Assembly (NCBI RefSeq): GCF_004137355.1
Contig: NZ_SDVB01000311.1
Coordinates: 62,001-126,000, forward strand
DNA length: 64,000 bases
DNA from: Ciceribacter ferrooxidans
GTDB taxonomy: Bacteria; Pseudomonadota; Alphaproteobacteria; Rhizobiales; Rhizobiaceae
Reading direction: 5' to 3'
Position numbers and translations under genes: made by a program
Notes under the pieces: model-generated
Databases searched by the model: none
Seen by the model: the letters and a program-made list of their open reading frames with translations, nothing else
What the model was told of the DNA's origin: nothing
Shown: positions 9,817 through 17,143 of the stretch, piece after piece
How the letters are laid out: every line of letters begins with the position of its first letter
How positions within the stretch are numbered: position 1 is the stretch's first letter

Positions 9817-10043
9817 GCGGCCCCGAAGCGATCTACGACCTCAGGGGACTCAAATGTCCGTTGCCGGTCCTGAAGGCACGGCGGCGGCTTTCTACCATGG
9901 AAAGCGGTGCGGAACTGTGGATCGAAACCACCGATCCGCTCGCAGCGATCGACATCCCTCACTTCTGCAGCGAAAACGGGCACGTCCTGCTCGCGAGCGA
10001 GAAACACGAAACCGGCCACCGCTTTCATATCCGAAAAGCTTGA
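9813..10043 (+). CDS. TusA-like sulfur carrier protein
   Basis: A 76-residue protein with the TusA/SirA signature LRGLKCPLPVLKARR; C15 of the CPxP motif is the persulfide-carrying residue. TusA-like proteins relay sulfur for tRNA thiolation, molybdenum cofactor or sulfur metabolism. The GTG start is inside the stop region of the L,D-transpeptidase gene (overlap of four bases), so the two are translationally coupled. It is convergent with the COG0523 gene only 6 bases away. Confidence 0.88.
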   Translation: MSGPEAIYDLRGLKCPLPVLKARRRLSTMESGAELWIETTDPLAAIDIPHFCSENGHVLLASEKHETGHRFHIRKA

Positions 10044-10049
10044 AGCCCC

Positions 10050-11177
10050 TTACAGGCGCATGCCGGGGATGGCGAGCGGATTGTCCTCGAGCGCGGCACG
10101 ATCCGGCCTGTCGATTTGCGGCCTGCCCGTGAAGGCGTCGAAGAGCTCCCGCACATACGTCTCCGGCAGGTCCTTGGCGATCACGACCAGGCGCGTGCGT
10201 CGATCATCTGGATCTGGCCACGCAGGCAACCGGAAAGGCGGATGAAAGATGGCCTGAACCCCGTGCAGCACCAGTGGCTGTTCCGGGCGATCGGTCAACC
10301 GCACGATCGCCTTCATTCGCAGGAGCTTCTCGCCGTGGGTCGACCGCAGCAGATCGACAAACATCTCAAGCGACGCCGGGTCGATGGGCCCGTCATGGAT
10401 GATCGAGTAGGATCGGATCGCCTCACCGTGCCGGTTCACGTCGTGGTGATGATGATCATGCCCGTGTTCATGATGATGCTCATGCGCATGATCGGGTTCG
10501 GTTGCCTCGTCCCTGAGCCAGCGGTCGACATCCGGAATCTTCGTCGCAGGGTCATAGAGGCCATTCGCAAAGATCGCTGCAGTTCCGACGTCGTCGCGGT
10601 CCGCGTCGACAGTCGGCGCGCGGGGATTGAGCGTCGCAAGACGGGCCTCCAATTGAGGCAGGCTCTCCGGGTCCGCGAGCGACGCCTTCGAGAGGACCAG
10701 TCGGTCAGCCACCGCCACCTGCCGGACGGCCTCGGGAAAGTCGTCGAGCGTCGAAAGACCGTTCACTGCGTCCACAACCGTGACCACTCCTTCAAGATCG
10801 AAGTAGCTGGCGATCACGGGATGCCCCATCACCGATTGCATGACGGGAGCGGGGTCTGCGAGACCCGTGGTCTCGATCACGACACGCGACACCTGCTTGA
10901 TCCTGCCGGTCTGCATGCCGTCGACCAGGGCTGCCAAAGTGTCGACGAGCTCGCCGCGCACGGTGCAGCAGAGGCAGCCGTCGGCAAGTTCAATGATGGC
11001 GTCGTTCGAGGACTCGACCAGCATGTGATCGATGCCGACCTCACCGAATTCGTTGATGATGACGGCGGCATCCCGCATCGCCGGGTCCTTGAGGATACGG
11101 TTGAGCAAGGTCGATTTGCCCGCACCGAGAAACCCCGTCAGGATGGAAACGGGAATGCGTTCGTTCATGGATGGCAT
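10050..11177 (-). CDS. COG0523 (CobW/ZNG1-like) metallochaperone GTPase with His-rich loop
   Basis: A 375-residue P-loop GTPase. Walker A GFLGAGKST is at 15-23 and the metal-binding CLCC at 68-71, with GEVGID and IETTGLADP switch motifs. Residues 230-250 contain 12 histidines, a likely zinc or other metal store, before the CobW C-terminal domain. Such proteins deliver metal to client enzymes. The guanine-specificity motif, normally NKxD-like, reads SKAS here (about 163-166). It follows the DD-carboxypeptidase gene by 17 bases on the same strand. It is not close to a cobalamin gene, so a zinc role is more likely than cobalt. Confidence 0.88.
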   Translation of the reverse strand: MPSMNERIPVSILTGFLGAGKSTLLNRILKDPAMRDAAVIINEFGEVGIDHMLVESSNDAIIELADGCLCCTVRGELVDTLAALVDGMQTGRIKQVSRVVIETTGLADPAPVMQSVMGHPVIASYFDLEGVVTVVDAVNGLSTLDDFPEAVRQVAVADRLVLSKASLADPESLPQLEARLATLNPRAPTVDADRDDVGTAAIFANGLYDPATKIPDVDRWLRDEATEPDHAHEHHHEHGHDHHHHDVNRHGEAIRSYSIIHDGPIDPASLEMFVDLLRSTHGEKLLRMKAIVRLTDRPEQPLVLHGVQAIFHPPFRLPAWPDPDDRRTRLVVIAKDLPETYVRELFDAFTGRPQIDRPDRAALEDNPLAIPGMRL

Positions 11178-11194
11178 GCTGGGACCCCTTCGGA

Positions 11195-12307
11195 TCAGAA
11201 ATTGGGCCTCGGGATGGGGATCGGTACGTTCGCGACGGTGTTGCTCGCAGACGCCGGCTGGGCCGACACTTCTCCGCCCGGCAGGAGACCTGCGAACACC
11301 GCCCGAGGCGGCCGGTCCATCTCCCTTATATAGGGCGAGAAGAGTTTCATGCGACCTTCTTCATCGCGTCCTTCGCTGCGCTCCTTGCGCGCGGTCTGAG
11401 AGCAGATGTCGCTACTGATGTCGGTCACCTGATCACGCCCGTCGCCGTAAGGTGCAAGCGTCTCCAGCGTGACGCCCGCACCCGAGCGGGTGGTCAGCGC
11501 CTTCTGGAGCAGGTCGGCAGAAACATCGGCACGCGCTCCGAGGCTGTCTGCGCCGAGCACCACCGAGACCACCGTCCGGCCGTTCCGCGTCGCGGAGGAA
11601 ACCTGGTTGAAGCCCGATGCGCAGATGAAGCCCGTCTTCATGCCATCTGCACCGTCAAAGCGGCCGATCAGCAGATTGTAGTTGGGATAGGTGCGCTTGC
11701 CGGTGTTGACTCCTTCCAGCGAAAAATAACCGGCGTACTCGGGAAACTCACGACGAATCGCAACGGCGAGCACGGCGAGATCCCGCGCCGTCGTATACTG
11801 TCCCGCCCCGGGAAGCCCGTTGGGATTGACGAAATGTGAGGAGCTCATCCCGAGCTGGGCGGCATTGGAGTTCATCTGGGAGACGAAATTGTCGAGCGAT
11901 CCGCCGACGGTCTCGGCGATCGCCACGGCGATGTCGTTTGCAGATTTCACCAGGAGTAGCTTCAGTGCGCTGTCTAGCGTCAGTTGCGCGCCCGGCTTGA
12001 AATACATCTTGCTCGCCGGCTGGTCGGCGGCCTTCTTGCTCATCGTAACGATGCTCTCCAGCGAAATCTGACCCGACCTCACAGCGCGGAACGTCGTGTA
12101 GGCGGTCATCAGCTTCGCCAGCGAAGCGGGATACCATTTGCGAAAGGCGTCCTCGTGTTCGATCACGCGCCCGGAATTGACCTCGACGACGATCCTCGGA
12201 TTGGCTTCGGTGAGAGACGGCAGTGCGGTCAGGACCAGCCCCATAAGGAACGCCAGACGGCGACCCCGGCGCAATGCGGACAAAAAGAACGTCTGCTTCG
12301 TCTGCAC
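11195..12307 (-). CDS. D-alanyl-D-alanine carboxypeptidase (penicillin-binding protein 5/6 family)
   Basis: A 370-residue periplasmic serine peptidase that trims pentapeptides of peptidoglycan. Counting from the chosen GTG, the motifs are SLAK at 62-65, SAN at 122-124 and KTG at 224-226. I chose the GTG at 12307 because a GAGGA site lies 8 bases before it and a basic plus hydrophobic signal peptide follows. A longer frame from a TTG at 12397 is possible. The C-terminal tail is Pro/Ala-rich, and no clear amphipathic anchor was seen. It is the first gene of an operon with the COG0523 GTPase. Confidence 0.9.
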   Translation of the reverse strand: MQTKQTFFLSALRRGRRLAFLMGLVLTALPSLTEANPRIVVEVNSGRVIEHEDAFRKWYPASLAKLMTAYTTFRAVRSGQISLESIVTMSKKAADQPASKMYFKPGAQLTLDSALKLLLVKSANDIAVAIAETVGGSLDNFVSQMNSNAAQLGMSSSHFVNPNGLPGAGQYTTARDLAVLAVAIRREFPEYAGYFSLEGVNTGKRTYPNYNLLIGRFDGADGMKTGFICASGFNQVSSATRNGRTVVSVVLGADSLGARADVSADLLQKALTTRSGAGVTLETLAPYGDGRDQVTDISSDICSQTARKERSEGRDEEGRMKLFSPYIREMDRPPRAVFAGLLPGGEVSAQPASASNTVANVPIPIPRPNF

Positions 12308-12460
12308 GATGGCATTCCTCGAATATCTGGAAGCTTCAGAACCTGCGGTATTTAACCTATCTCGCCAACCAATGGCAAAGCCCATTGAATAGGTCAATCA
12401 GGAGGGGCACATTCCCCGAGCGAATCGAAGGTTACCAGTAACGCCGGACAAGGACATCAG

Positions 12461-13621
12461 ATGCCGATCTTGAACCGCGCCGCCGAACTCCAACGCGAAG
12501 TCACTGAATGGCGCCGCCAGCTCCATACGAATCCCGAGATTCTTTACGACGTCGATGAGACTGCTGCCTTCGTCGTTGAGAAATTGCGGGAATTCGGTGT
12601 CGACGAAATCGTGACGGGGATCGGACGAACCGGCGTCGTCGGCGTGATCCGTGGCCAGGGAGCGGGACGCGCGATCGGGTTGCGCGCCGATATGGACGCC
12701 CTGCCGATCCAGGAGACCGGCAATAAAGCCTGGGCCTCGAAGACTCCCGGAAAGATGCATGCCTGCGGTCATGACGGCCATACCGCCATGCTGCTCGGAG
12801 CTGCCAAGCATCTTGCCGAGACTCGCAATTTCCGCGGTGCGGTCGTTGTTATCTTCCAGCCCGCCGAAGAGGGCGGTGCGGGAGCGTTCGCCATGGTTCA
12901 GGACGGCCTGATGGAACGCTTCGGCATTGAGGAAGTCTACGGCATGCACAACATGCCCGGCATGCCCGTCGGCACCTTTGCCATCCGCAAGGGTGGCATC
13001 ATGGCGGCACCGGACAAGTTCACCATTACGGTGAAGGGCCGAGGAGGTCACGCGGCCGAACCGCACCACACAATCGATCCGATAGCGATCGGCGCACAGA
13101 TCGTCGGCAACCTCCAGCTTATTGCGTCACGCAACGCCAATCCCCTGCGTTCCGTCGTGGTATCGGTGACCCGCTTCCATGCCGGGACGACCCACAACAT
13201 CATTCCCGAAGAGGCGATGCTCGGCGGCACCGTGCGCTCGCTCGACGAAGCGGTCCGCGACCTTGCCGAGAATCGCATCCGTGAGGTGGCGAAAGGCGTG
13301 GCGGCTGCTCACGGCGCCGATGTCACTGTTGAATACGAACGCGCCTGTCCTGTGACCGTCAACCATCCGGAGGAAACCATGCACGCGGCGCGCGCCGCGA
13401 TCGATGTCGCCGGCCCGCAGAATGTCGACACGGAAGTCGACCCCTCGATGGCCGGAGAGGATTTCGCCTTCATGCTGCAGGCACGGCCCGGCGCCTACAT
13501 CCTGATCGGCAACGGCAATACTGCCGGCCTCCACCACCCGGCCTACGACTTCAACGACGAGGTGATCGCCTACGGCGTCTCCTACTGGGTACGCCTCGCC
13601 GAACAACGCCTCACCGAGTGA
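12461..13621 (+). CDS. M20 family amidohydrolase (hippurate/N-acyl amino acid hydrolase type)
   Basis: A 386-residue metallopeptidase-fold amidohydrolase. Metal ligands are visible in MHACGHDGH (C102, H104), QPAEEGG (E136/E137), MHNMPG (H163) and the C-terminal GEDFAFM and HHPAYDF motifs. A dimerisation lid domain lies at about 185-295. Such enzymes remove acyl groups from N-acyl amino acids or hippurate; the natural substrate cannot be told. It is divergent from the carboxypeptidase gene, 153 bases away. Confidence 0.87.
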   Translation: MPILNRAAELQREVTEWRRQLHTNPEILYDVDETAAFVVEKLREFGVDEIVTGIGRTGVVGVIRGQGAGRAIGLRADMDALPIQETGNKAWASKTPGKMHACGHDGHTAMLLGAAKHLAETRNFRGAVVVIFQPAEEGGAGAFAMVQDGLMERFGIEEVYGMHNMPGMPVGTFAIRKGGIMAAPDKFTITVKGRGGHAAEPHHTIDPIAIGAQIVGNLQLIASRNANPLRSVVVSVTRFHAGTTHNIIPEEAMLGGTVRSLDEAVRDLAENRIREVAKGVAAAHGADVTVEYERACPVTVNHPEETMHAARAAIDVAGPQNVDTEVDPSMAGEDFAFMLQARPGAYILIGNGNTAGLHHPAYDFNDEVIAYGVSYWVRLAEQRLTE

Positions 13622-13659
13622 ATGGCATCTGGACGAAAACCTCCTTCCCCGAAAAAAGC

Positions 13660-13688
13660 TTGGCTTCACCGCACTCGTTTTGTATGGA
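13660..13688 (+). promoter_or_regulatory. Promoter of tRNA-Arg
   Basis: TTGGCT at 13660-13665, a 17-base spacer, and TATGGA at 13683-13688 end 11 bases before the mature 5' end of the tRNA, a suitable distance for transcription start. Confidence 0.5.
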
Positions 13689-13699
13689 TGCAGCCCAGT

Positions 13700-13776
13700 G
13701 GTCCCGTAGCTCAGCAGGATAGAGCATCAGATTCCTAATCTGAGGGTCACGCGTTCGAATCGCGTCGGGATCACCA
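13700..13776 (+). tRNA. tRNA-Arg, anticodon CCT
   Basis: A 77-base cloverleaf with CCA encoded. The acceptor stem GGTCCCG pairs with CGGGATC (one G-T pair). The D arm starts at TAGCTCAG. The anticodon stem TCAGA/TCTGA encloses loop TTCCTAA, giving anticodon CCT for AGG codons. The T arm has GCG-TTCGAAT-CGC. Its last six bases are also antisense to the final codon and stop of the HD protein gene that converges on it. tRNA-Arg(CCT) is a common integration target, but no integrase or second copy of its 3' end was seen. Confidence 0.97.
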
Positions 13777-14214
13777 TTTCTGTCGCAATGTGCCGTTCGC
13801 CCATTCCGTCAGCTTTTCGAGCGCATGCTCGTACTTCTTCGCGTTTCCGCGTGACAGGTTCACTTGCCAGAGATTGTCCTCCAGATCGGCCAGCTTCACT
13901 TTGCGAGCCAACGGGTGACCGAAAACGCGCCGCAGGAAGGCATCTTCGTCCTCTTGAGCCCTCTTCGTCAGCGTGTCGACTGCGGTGACGATGTGCTGGG
14001 AGAAGCCTTCCTCCTTCAATCTGTCAACAGTCCAGCCGTGTCCTTTCTCTGGGACATCGTGCAGGTAGGCCACGGTCTTCGCCTCTTCATCGGTCAGGGC
14101 GGCGGCGACCCGTTGGCAGTGCTCGAAATAGGGCCGGCCGGTCTTGTCCATCTGCCCGTCATGGGCGTCCGCCGCAATCTGGATCGCGTGCTTCAGGTGT
14201 TCACTCGCCTGCAC
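13771..14214 (-). CDS. Single-domain HD protein resembling SpoT/MESH1 alarmone hydrolases
   Basis: A 147-residue protein made of one HD domain. The segment DAHDGQMDKTGRPYFEHCQRVA (given here as a pattern, residues 17-38) and LHD at 51-53 match the ppGpp-hydrolase half of RelA/SpoT. Metal ligands would be H32, H52, D53 and the D in KLADLEDNL. No synthetase or TGS domain follows, so it may be a small alarmone hydrolase or another nucleotide phosphohydrolase. It is probably the third gene of a BON / 52-residue protein / HD operon under a stress-type promoter. Its last codon and stop overlap the tRNA 3' end on the other strand. Confidence 0.75.
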   Translation of the reverse strand: MQASEHLKHAIQIAADAHDGQMDKTGRPYFEHCQRVAAALTDEEAKTVAYLHDVPEKGHGWTVDRLKEEGFSQHIVTAVDTLTKRAQEDEDAFLRRVFGHPLARKVKLADLEDNLWQVNLSRGNAKKYEHALEKLTEWANGTLRQKW

Positions 14215-14241
14215 GATACCGCTCCCTCGCCGCGTGCCGGC

Positions 14242-14400
14242 CTATCTTCGGCCGTTTTGGTACAGACGACGCACGGCGTCGTTCTGCTCATGCTTTTCCC
14301 GTGCCGAGAGCCGTCTCTGACGCAACATCGCGTATGCAATCGCCGCCCCGAGCATGATCGGACCGATGGCGACCGCAATGAACCAGACCAGATCAGCCAT
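14242..14400 (-). CDS. Small membrane protein (52 residues), unknown function
   Basis: The ATG at 14400 follows a GGAGGT site by 6 bases. The product has one hydrophobic span (about residues 3-25: LVWFIAVAIGPIMLGAAIAYA) and a strongly basic, charged tail (RQRRLSAREKHEQNDAVRRLY). Its start overlaps the stop of the BON gene by 8 bases, which supports coupled translation. The family is not recognised. It would be an inner-membrane protein with a cytoplasmic C-terminus. Confidence 0.75.
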   Translation of the reverse strand: MADLVWFIAVAIGPIMLGAAIAYAMLRQRRLSAREKHEQNDAVRRLYQNGRR

Positions 14401-14779
14401 CACGCAACCTCCCGCTCTCGCTCGCTCCTACCTCGAGTCGGTTTTCGCAGGCGTAGACCCCCTCGATCGAAAGAGCGTCCCGTTCAGCCCGAAGGCTGGC
14501 CTCGGGCGTATCGACGACGCCCGCCAGTACGACGCGTCGATGCTCTACCGAAACGCTTACCGACCGGGGATCCAGAAAGGGATTCTGTTCGAGTTGCGCG
14601 GCGACCTGGTCGGCAATGAGCGCATCGTCTCGCGTCTTCTCCCGGGAATCGCCGGACCTCGTACCGGCATTTCTCTCCGCCGGCAGGTAGCCGGCAGGTC
14701 GGCTCTCCTCAGGTCCCTCCCAGCGAGGCCACTGCGACACTTCGCCGGGACGTCCCGGTTTCGGCGTGGCATTCTTCAT
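14393..14779 (-). CDS. BON domain protein
   Basis: A 128-residue protein. The first 48 residues are polar, Pro/Arg/Glu-rich and probably disordered. Residues 53-118 form one BON domain, with ADQVAAQLEQNPFLD and VSVEHRRVVLAGVVDTPEASLRAERDALSIEGV. BON domains bind membranes or envelope components and are common among osmotic and general stress proteins. No signal peptide is seen. It is the first gene of an operon with a 52-residue membrane protein and the HD protein. A GGAAC-N18-TT promoter lies 34 bases upstream. Confidence 0.82.
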   Translation of the reverse strand: MKNATPKPGRPGEVSQWPRWEGPEESRPAGYLPAERNAGTRSGDSREKTRDDALIADQVAAQLEQNPFLDPRSVSVSVEHRRVVLAGVVDTPEASLRAERDALSIEGVYACENRLEVGASESGRLRDG

Positions 14780-14810
14780 CTTCTCGTCTCCTCGTTTTCT
14801 GCCATTAGTC

Positions 14811-14835
14811 GGAACCCTTCAACTCGACAAAGGTT
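14811..14835 (+). promoter_or_regulatory. RpoE2/EcfG-type promoter for the 104-residue protein gene
   Basis: GGAAC (14811-14815), 18 bases, then TT (14834-14835) fits the rhizobial general-stress sigma consensus GGAAC-N18/19-TT. It overlaps almost completely with the opposite promoter at 14813-14837, because the -10 region TTCC of each strand is the complement of the other's GGAAC. Confidence 0.65.
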
Positions 14836-14837
14836 CC
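14813..14837 (-). promoter_or_regulatory. RpoE2/EcfG-type promoter for the BON operon
   Basis: On the minus strand GGAAC (14837-14833), 18 bases, then TT (14814-14813). The BON start codon is 34 bases downstream. Because the two promoters interlock, only one polymerase could use the site at a time. Confidence 0.65.
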
Positions 14838-14902
14838 GCCTGGAACGTCACTCGACGGCGGCGCGCTGCCCGGCTCGTGGACACCTCGGAAGGAGAAGAA
14901 AA

Positions 14903-15217
14903 TTGGACGACGAGCTTCAAATCTATCGCCTTGTTCCGCTCGAGGAGTTGGATGGCCTCAACTGGCAGAATGCGCCGTCGCACGGGGAAGTCGTGGTCCG
15001 CGGGCGCTCGGCAGGCGACGCCCGCATCGTGGCAATGGAGGGCGAAAGTGACCTCCCCGAAGTGCACGCGAAACCCGCCGAGGACGTCAGCGCCTTTCGT
15101 AGCGACAAGCTCTACAGTCTCGTGCGGGATGAAAGCGGTCGCTATCCCGCCGCTGGTCCACATGGCGTCGTCGCGGGCCAGATCCGGCGCGACGTCATTC
15201 TGCCGAAGCAGATCTGA
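14903..15217 (+). CDS. Hypothetical 104-residue protein in stress cluster
   Basis: The frame starts at a TTG at 14903, preceded by AGGAGAAG, the only good ribosome-binding site before the conserved-looking part. The protein is soluble and acidic, with LVPLEELDGLNWQNAPSHGEVVVRGRS and a C-terminal AGQIRRDVILPKQI. There is no signal, membrane span or recognised domain. It is transcribed away from the BON operon from interlocked stress-type promoters. I do not recognise the family; the context suggests a stress-induced cytoplasmic protein. Confidence 0.65.
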   Translation: MDDELQIYRLVPLEELDGLNWQNAPSHGEVVVRGRSAGDARIVAMEGESDLPEVHAKPAEDVSAFRSDKLYSLVRDESGRYPAAGPHGVVAGQIRRDVILPKQI

Positions 15218-15232
15218 CGGACGCGAAAGATC

Positions 15233-15577
15233 CTAGAGACGGTGCATCCGCACAAGGTCGAGTTCCGGAAACCGGTCTACGAGTTCCTCGCGCGTCTTGC
15301 AGGTCAGCGGCTCCGACGAAAGAGAGACGCTGACGTCATCGCCGACATCGAGCCTTTCCGGACGGTACAACTTGATCACCTCCGCACCGTCACGCTCCAG
15401 CAGCGCTTCCTGTCGGAAACCTTGCTTCAACAGCCAGTCGCGCGGCGCCTGCAAGGTCGTCGTCGCTGTGTATTGCTCTCCGCTTCGCACCGCGGAGATC
15501 TGGTAAGTCACCGGTGATCTTCCGTGCCCGATCACCAGGGTTCCCTGTCCGTCTGCATTCTCTATGTGTTGGGACAT
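15233..15577 (-). CDS. Hypothetical 114-residue protein in stress cluster
   Basis: The ATG at 15577 has a GGAGGAG site 6 bases upstream, so I chose it over an in-frame upstream start. The protein (MSQHIENADGQGTLVIGHG...) looks like a small beta-rich cytoplasmic protein with a C-terminal TREELVDRFPELDLVRMHRL-like helix. No known domain, signal or membrane span is seen. A GGAAC-N19-TT promoter lies at 15617-15642. It is convergent with the 104-residue gene, 15 bases apart. Confidence 0.7.
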   Translation of the reverse strand: MSQHIENADGQGTLVIGHGRSPVTYQISAVRSGEQYTATTTLQAPRDWLLKQGFRQEALLERDGAEVIKLYRPERLDVGDDVSVSLSSEPLTCKTREELVDRFPELDLVRMHRL

Positions 15578-15616
15578 GTTCGCTCCTCCGTGTTGCCCGC
15601 CCCCTGCAATGGCGGA

Positions 15617-15642
15617 AACCGGCTCGCCACGGCCATTGTTCC
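15617..15642 (-). promoter_or_regulatory. RpoE2/EcfG-type promoter for the 114-residue protein gene
   Basis: Minus-strand GGAAC at 15642-15638, 19 bases, then TT at 15618-15617. The gene starts 40 bases downstream at 15577. Confidence 0.6.
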
Positions 15643-15684
15643 GGAACCGGCACGCAAGAAGGGACATACTCACGTCTGACGACC

Positions 15685-15710
15685 GGAACATTCCGGCATC
15701 CTGTGCTGTT
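15685..15710 (+). promoter_or_regulatory. RpoE2/EcfG-type promoter for the 88-residue protein and topoisomerase IB
   Basis: GGAAC at 15685-15689, 19 bases, then TT at 15709-15710 (part of GTTT). The first gene starts 35 bases downstream at 15745. Confidence 0.6.
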
Positions 15711-15744
15711 TGCCGGGAAAACCCAGAGCCGCACGGAGGGCGTC

Positions 15745-16011
15745 ATGACCACGGCAAGACAGACAACCGACCACGAGAAGATACGCAAATGGACCGAGGC
15801 GCGCGGCGGCCGGCCGGCGAAAGTGAAAGGTGCCTCTCGCGGCGGGGTGCTGCGCATAGATTTCCGCGCGCCGGAGGAAAATCTGCAGGAGATCAGTTGG
15901 GATAAGTTCTTCGAGATATTCGACTCCGCCAAGCTTGCCTTCCTTTATCAGGACAAGACCGAAAGCGGGCAGGAGAGCCGTTTCAACAAATTCGTCGACA
16001 GGGAGCAGTGA
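15745..16011 (+). CDS. Conserved small protein (88 residues) of unknown function
   Basis: The ATG at 15745 follows GGAGGG. The protein has the pattern TTDHEKIRKWTEARGGRPA, then GGVLRIDFRAPEENLQEISWDKFFEIFD and LAFLYQDKTESGQESRFNKFV. I recall this as a widespread small protein in bacteria and archaea, annotated only as hypothetical; its role is unknown. It is cytoplasmic with no membrane span. Topoisomerase IB follows 18 bases later, so they form an operon under a stress-type promoter. Confidence 0.78.
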   Translation: MTTARQTTDHEKIRKWTEARGGRPAKVKGASRGGVLRIDFRAPEENLQEISWDKFFEIFDSAKLAFLYQDKTESGQESRFNKFVDREQ

Positions 16012-16029
16012 ACGACCGGCATTCGCGCT

Positions 16030-17106
16030 GTGCGCAAGATTCCCCTTACTGAGAATTCGCCTGCGGACCGGCCTGACTGCCTGGAGAAGGCGGGGCTCGT
16101 CTATGTGAGCGACAAGGAGCCGGGCATCCGGCGTGTTCGACGGGGCCGAGGTTTCAGCTATCAACTGCCGGACGGATCGCTCCTGGACGACCCTGTCGAG
16201 CGGCAACGCATAAAGACCCTCGCCCTACCTCCCGCCTACCATGACGTCTGGATCTGCGCCAAGGCGAACGGCCATCTCCAGGCGACCGGATACGATGCCC
16301 GCGGTCGCAAGCAATATCTCTATCATGCCGAATGGCAGGCACTACGAAGCCAGCAGAAATTCGGCGATCTTCTCCACTTCGCCGAAAGCCTTCCCATCAT
16401 AAGGCGCCGAGTCGACCGCGATCTTCGCACCCCTTCGGACGAGGCACGTTTTCTGCTGGCCGCCCTGGTCGTTCTCCTGGACGAGACCCATCTGCGGATT
16501 GGCAGCCGTTCCTACGCGAAAGAAAATCGCACCTACGGCGCGACAACGCTCCTCAAGCAACATCTCTCACTGGAAGGAGAACGGGCGGAGATCCGCTTTC
16601 GCGCCAAAGGCGGCAAGCGCATCACCAAGCGACTGAAGAGCCCGCGGCTGCAAAGGATTCTGGAGGAGATCGCCGACCTGCCGGGACGCGAACTATTTTC
16701 ATGGCGGGACGAGGCCGGCTTACATCGCGTCGAGTCAAGCCAGTTGAACGCCTATCTGAGCGAGGTTGCGGGAACAGCTATTTCAGCGAAGACCTTCCGG
16801 ACCTGGGGTGGGAGCCTGGCCGCGTTCCGCGCCGGCCTGTCGCCGCTGCGCGAAGGACAACAGCCGCGCGTCAAGGATATGTGCCAATCAGCGGCAAAGG
16901 CCCTCCACAACACATCCTCCGTCTGCCGGACGAGCTACGTGCATCCCGCAATCCTTTCGCTGGCTGAATTGGATGATGATGAGGAAAGAAGAAACCTTCT
17001 CGGGCGACTCGACCGAAGTGTTCCAAAGCCCGGCCTCTATGCGGATGAGGCGAGACTGGTCGCATTTCTTTGGGAGGATGGAGAAGATCGAAAGATGACG
17101 AGATGA
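16030..17106 (+). CDS. DNA topoisomerase IB (poxvirus/bacterial type)
   Basis: A 358-residue type IB topoisomerase that relaxes supercoils by nicking one strand through a 3'-phosphotyrosine. The N-terminal domain has GFSYQLPDG and QATGYDARGRKQYLYH; the catalytic domain has HLRIGSRSYAKEN (R156), KTFRTWGG (R257) and TSYVHP with nucleophile Y303. The start is a GTG at 16030. It is in an operon with the 88-residue protein. A 12-base perfect hairpin follows. Bacterial TopIB genes are patchily distributed, in line with an accessory, stress-linked role here. Confidence 0.93.
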   Translation: MRKIPLTENSPADRPDCLEKAGLVYVSDKEPGIRRVRRGRGFSYQLPDGSLLDDPVERQRIKTLALPPAYHDVWICAKANGHLQATGYDARGRKQYLYHAEWQALRSQQKFGDLLHFAESLPIIRRRVDRDLRTPSDEARFLLAALVVLLDETHLRIGSRSYAKENRTYGATTLLKQHLSLEGERAEIRFRAKGGKRITKRLKSPRLQRILEEIADLPGRELFSWRDEAGLHRVESSQLNAYLSEVAGTAISAKTFRTWGGSLAAFRAGLSPLREGQQPRVKDMCQSAAKALHNTSSVCRTSYVHPAILSLAELDDDEERRNLLGRLDRSVPKPGLYADEARLVAFLWEDGEDRKMTR

Positions 17107-17109
17107 GGG

Positions 17110-17138
17110 AAGGCCGGGCAAGGAGATTGCCCGGCCTT
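17110..17138. terminator. Bidirectional hairpin between topoisomerase IB and YciF-like genes
   Basis: A perfect 12-base stem (17110-17121 with 17127-17138) with loop GGAGA lies between convergent genes. No long T run follows on either side, but its strength and place suggest termination for both. Confidence 0.6.
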
Positions 17139-17143
17139 CGAGG

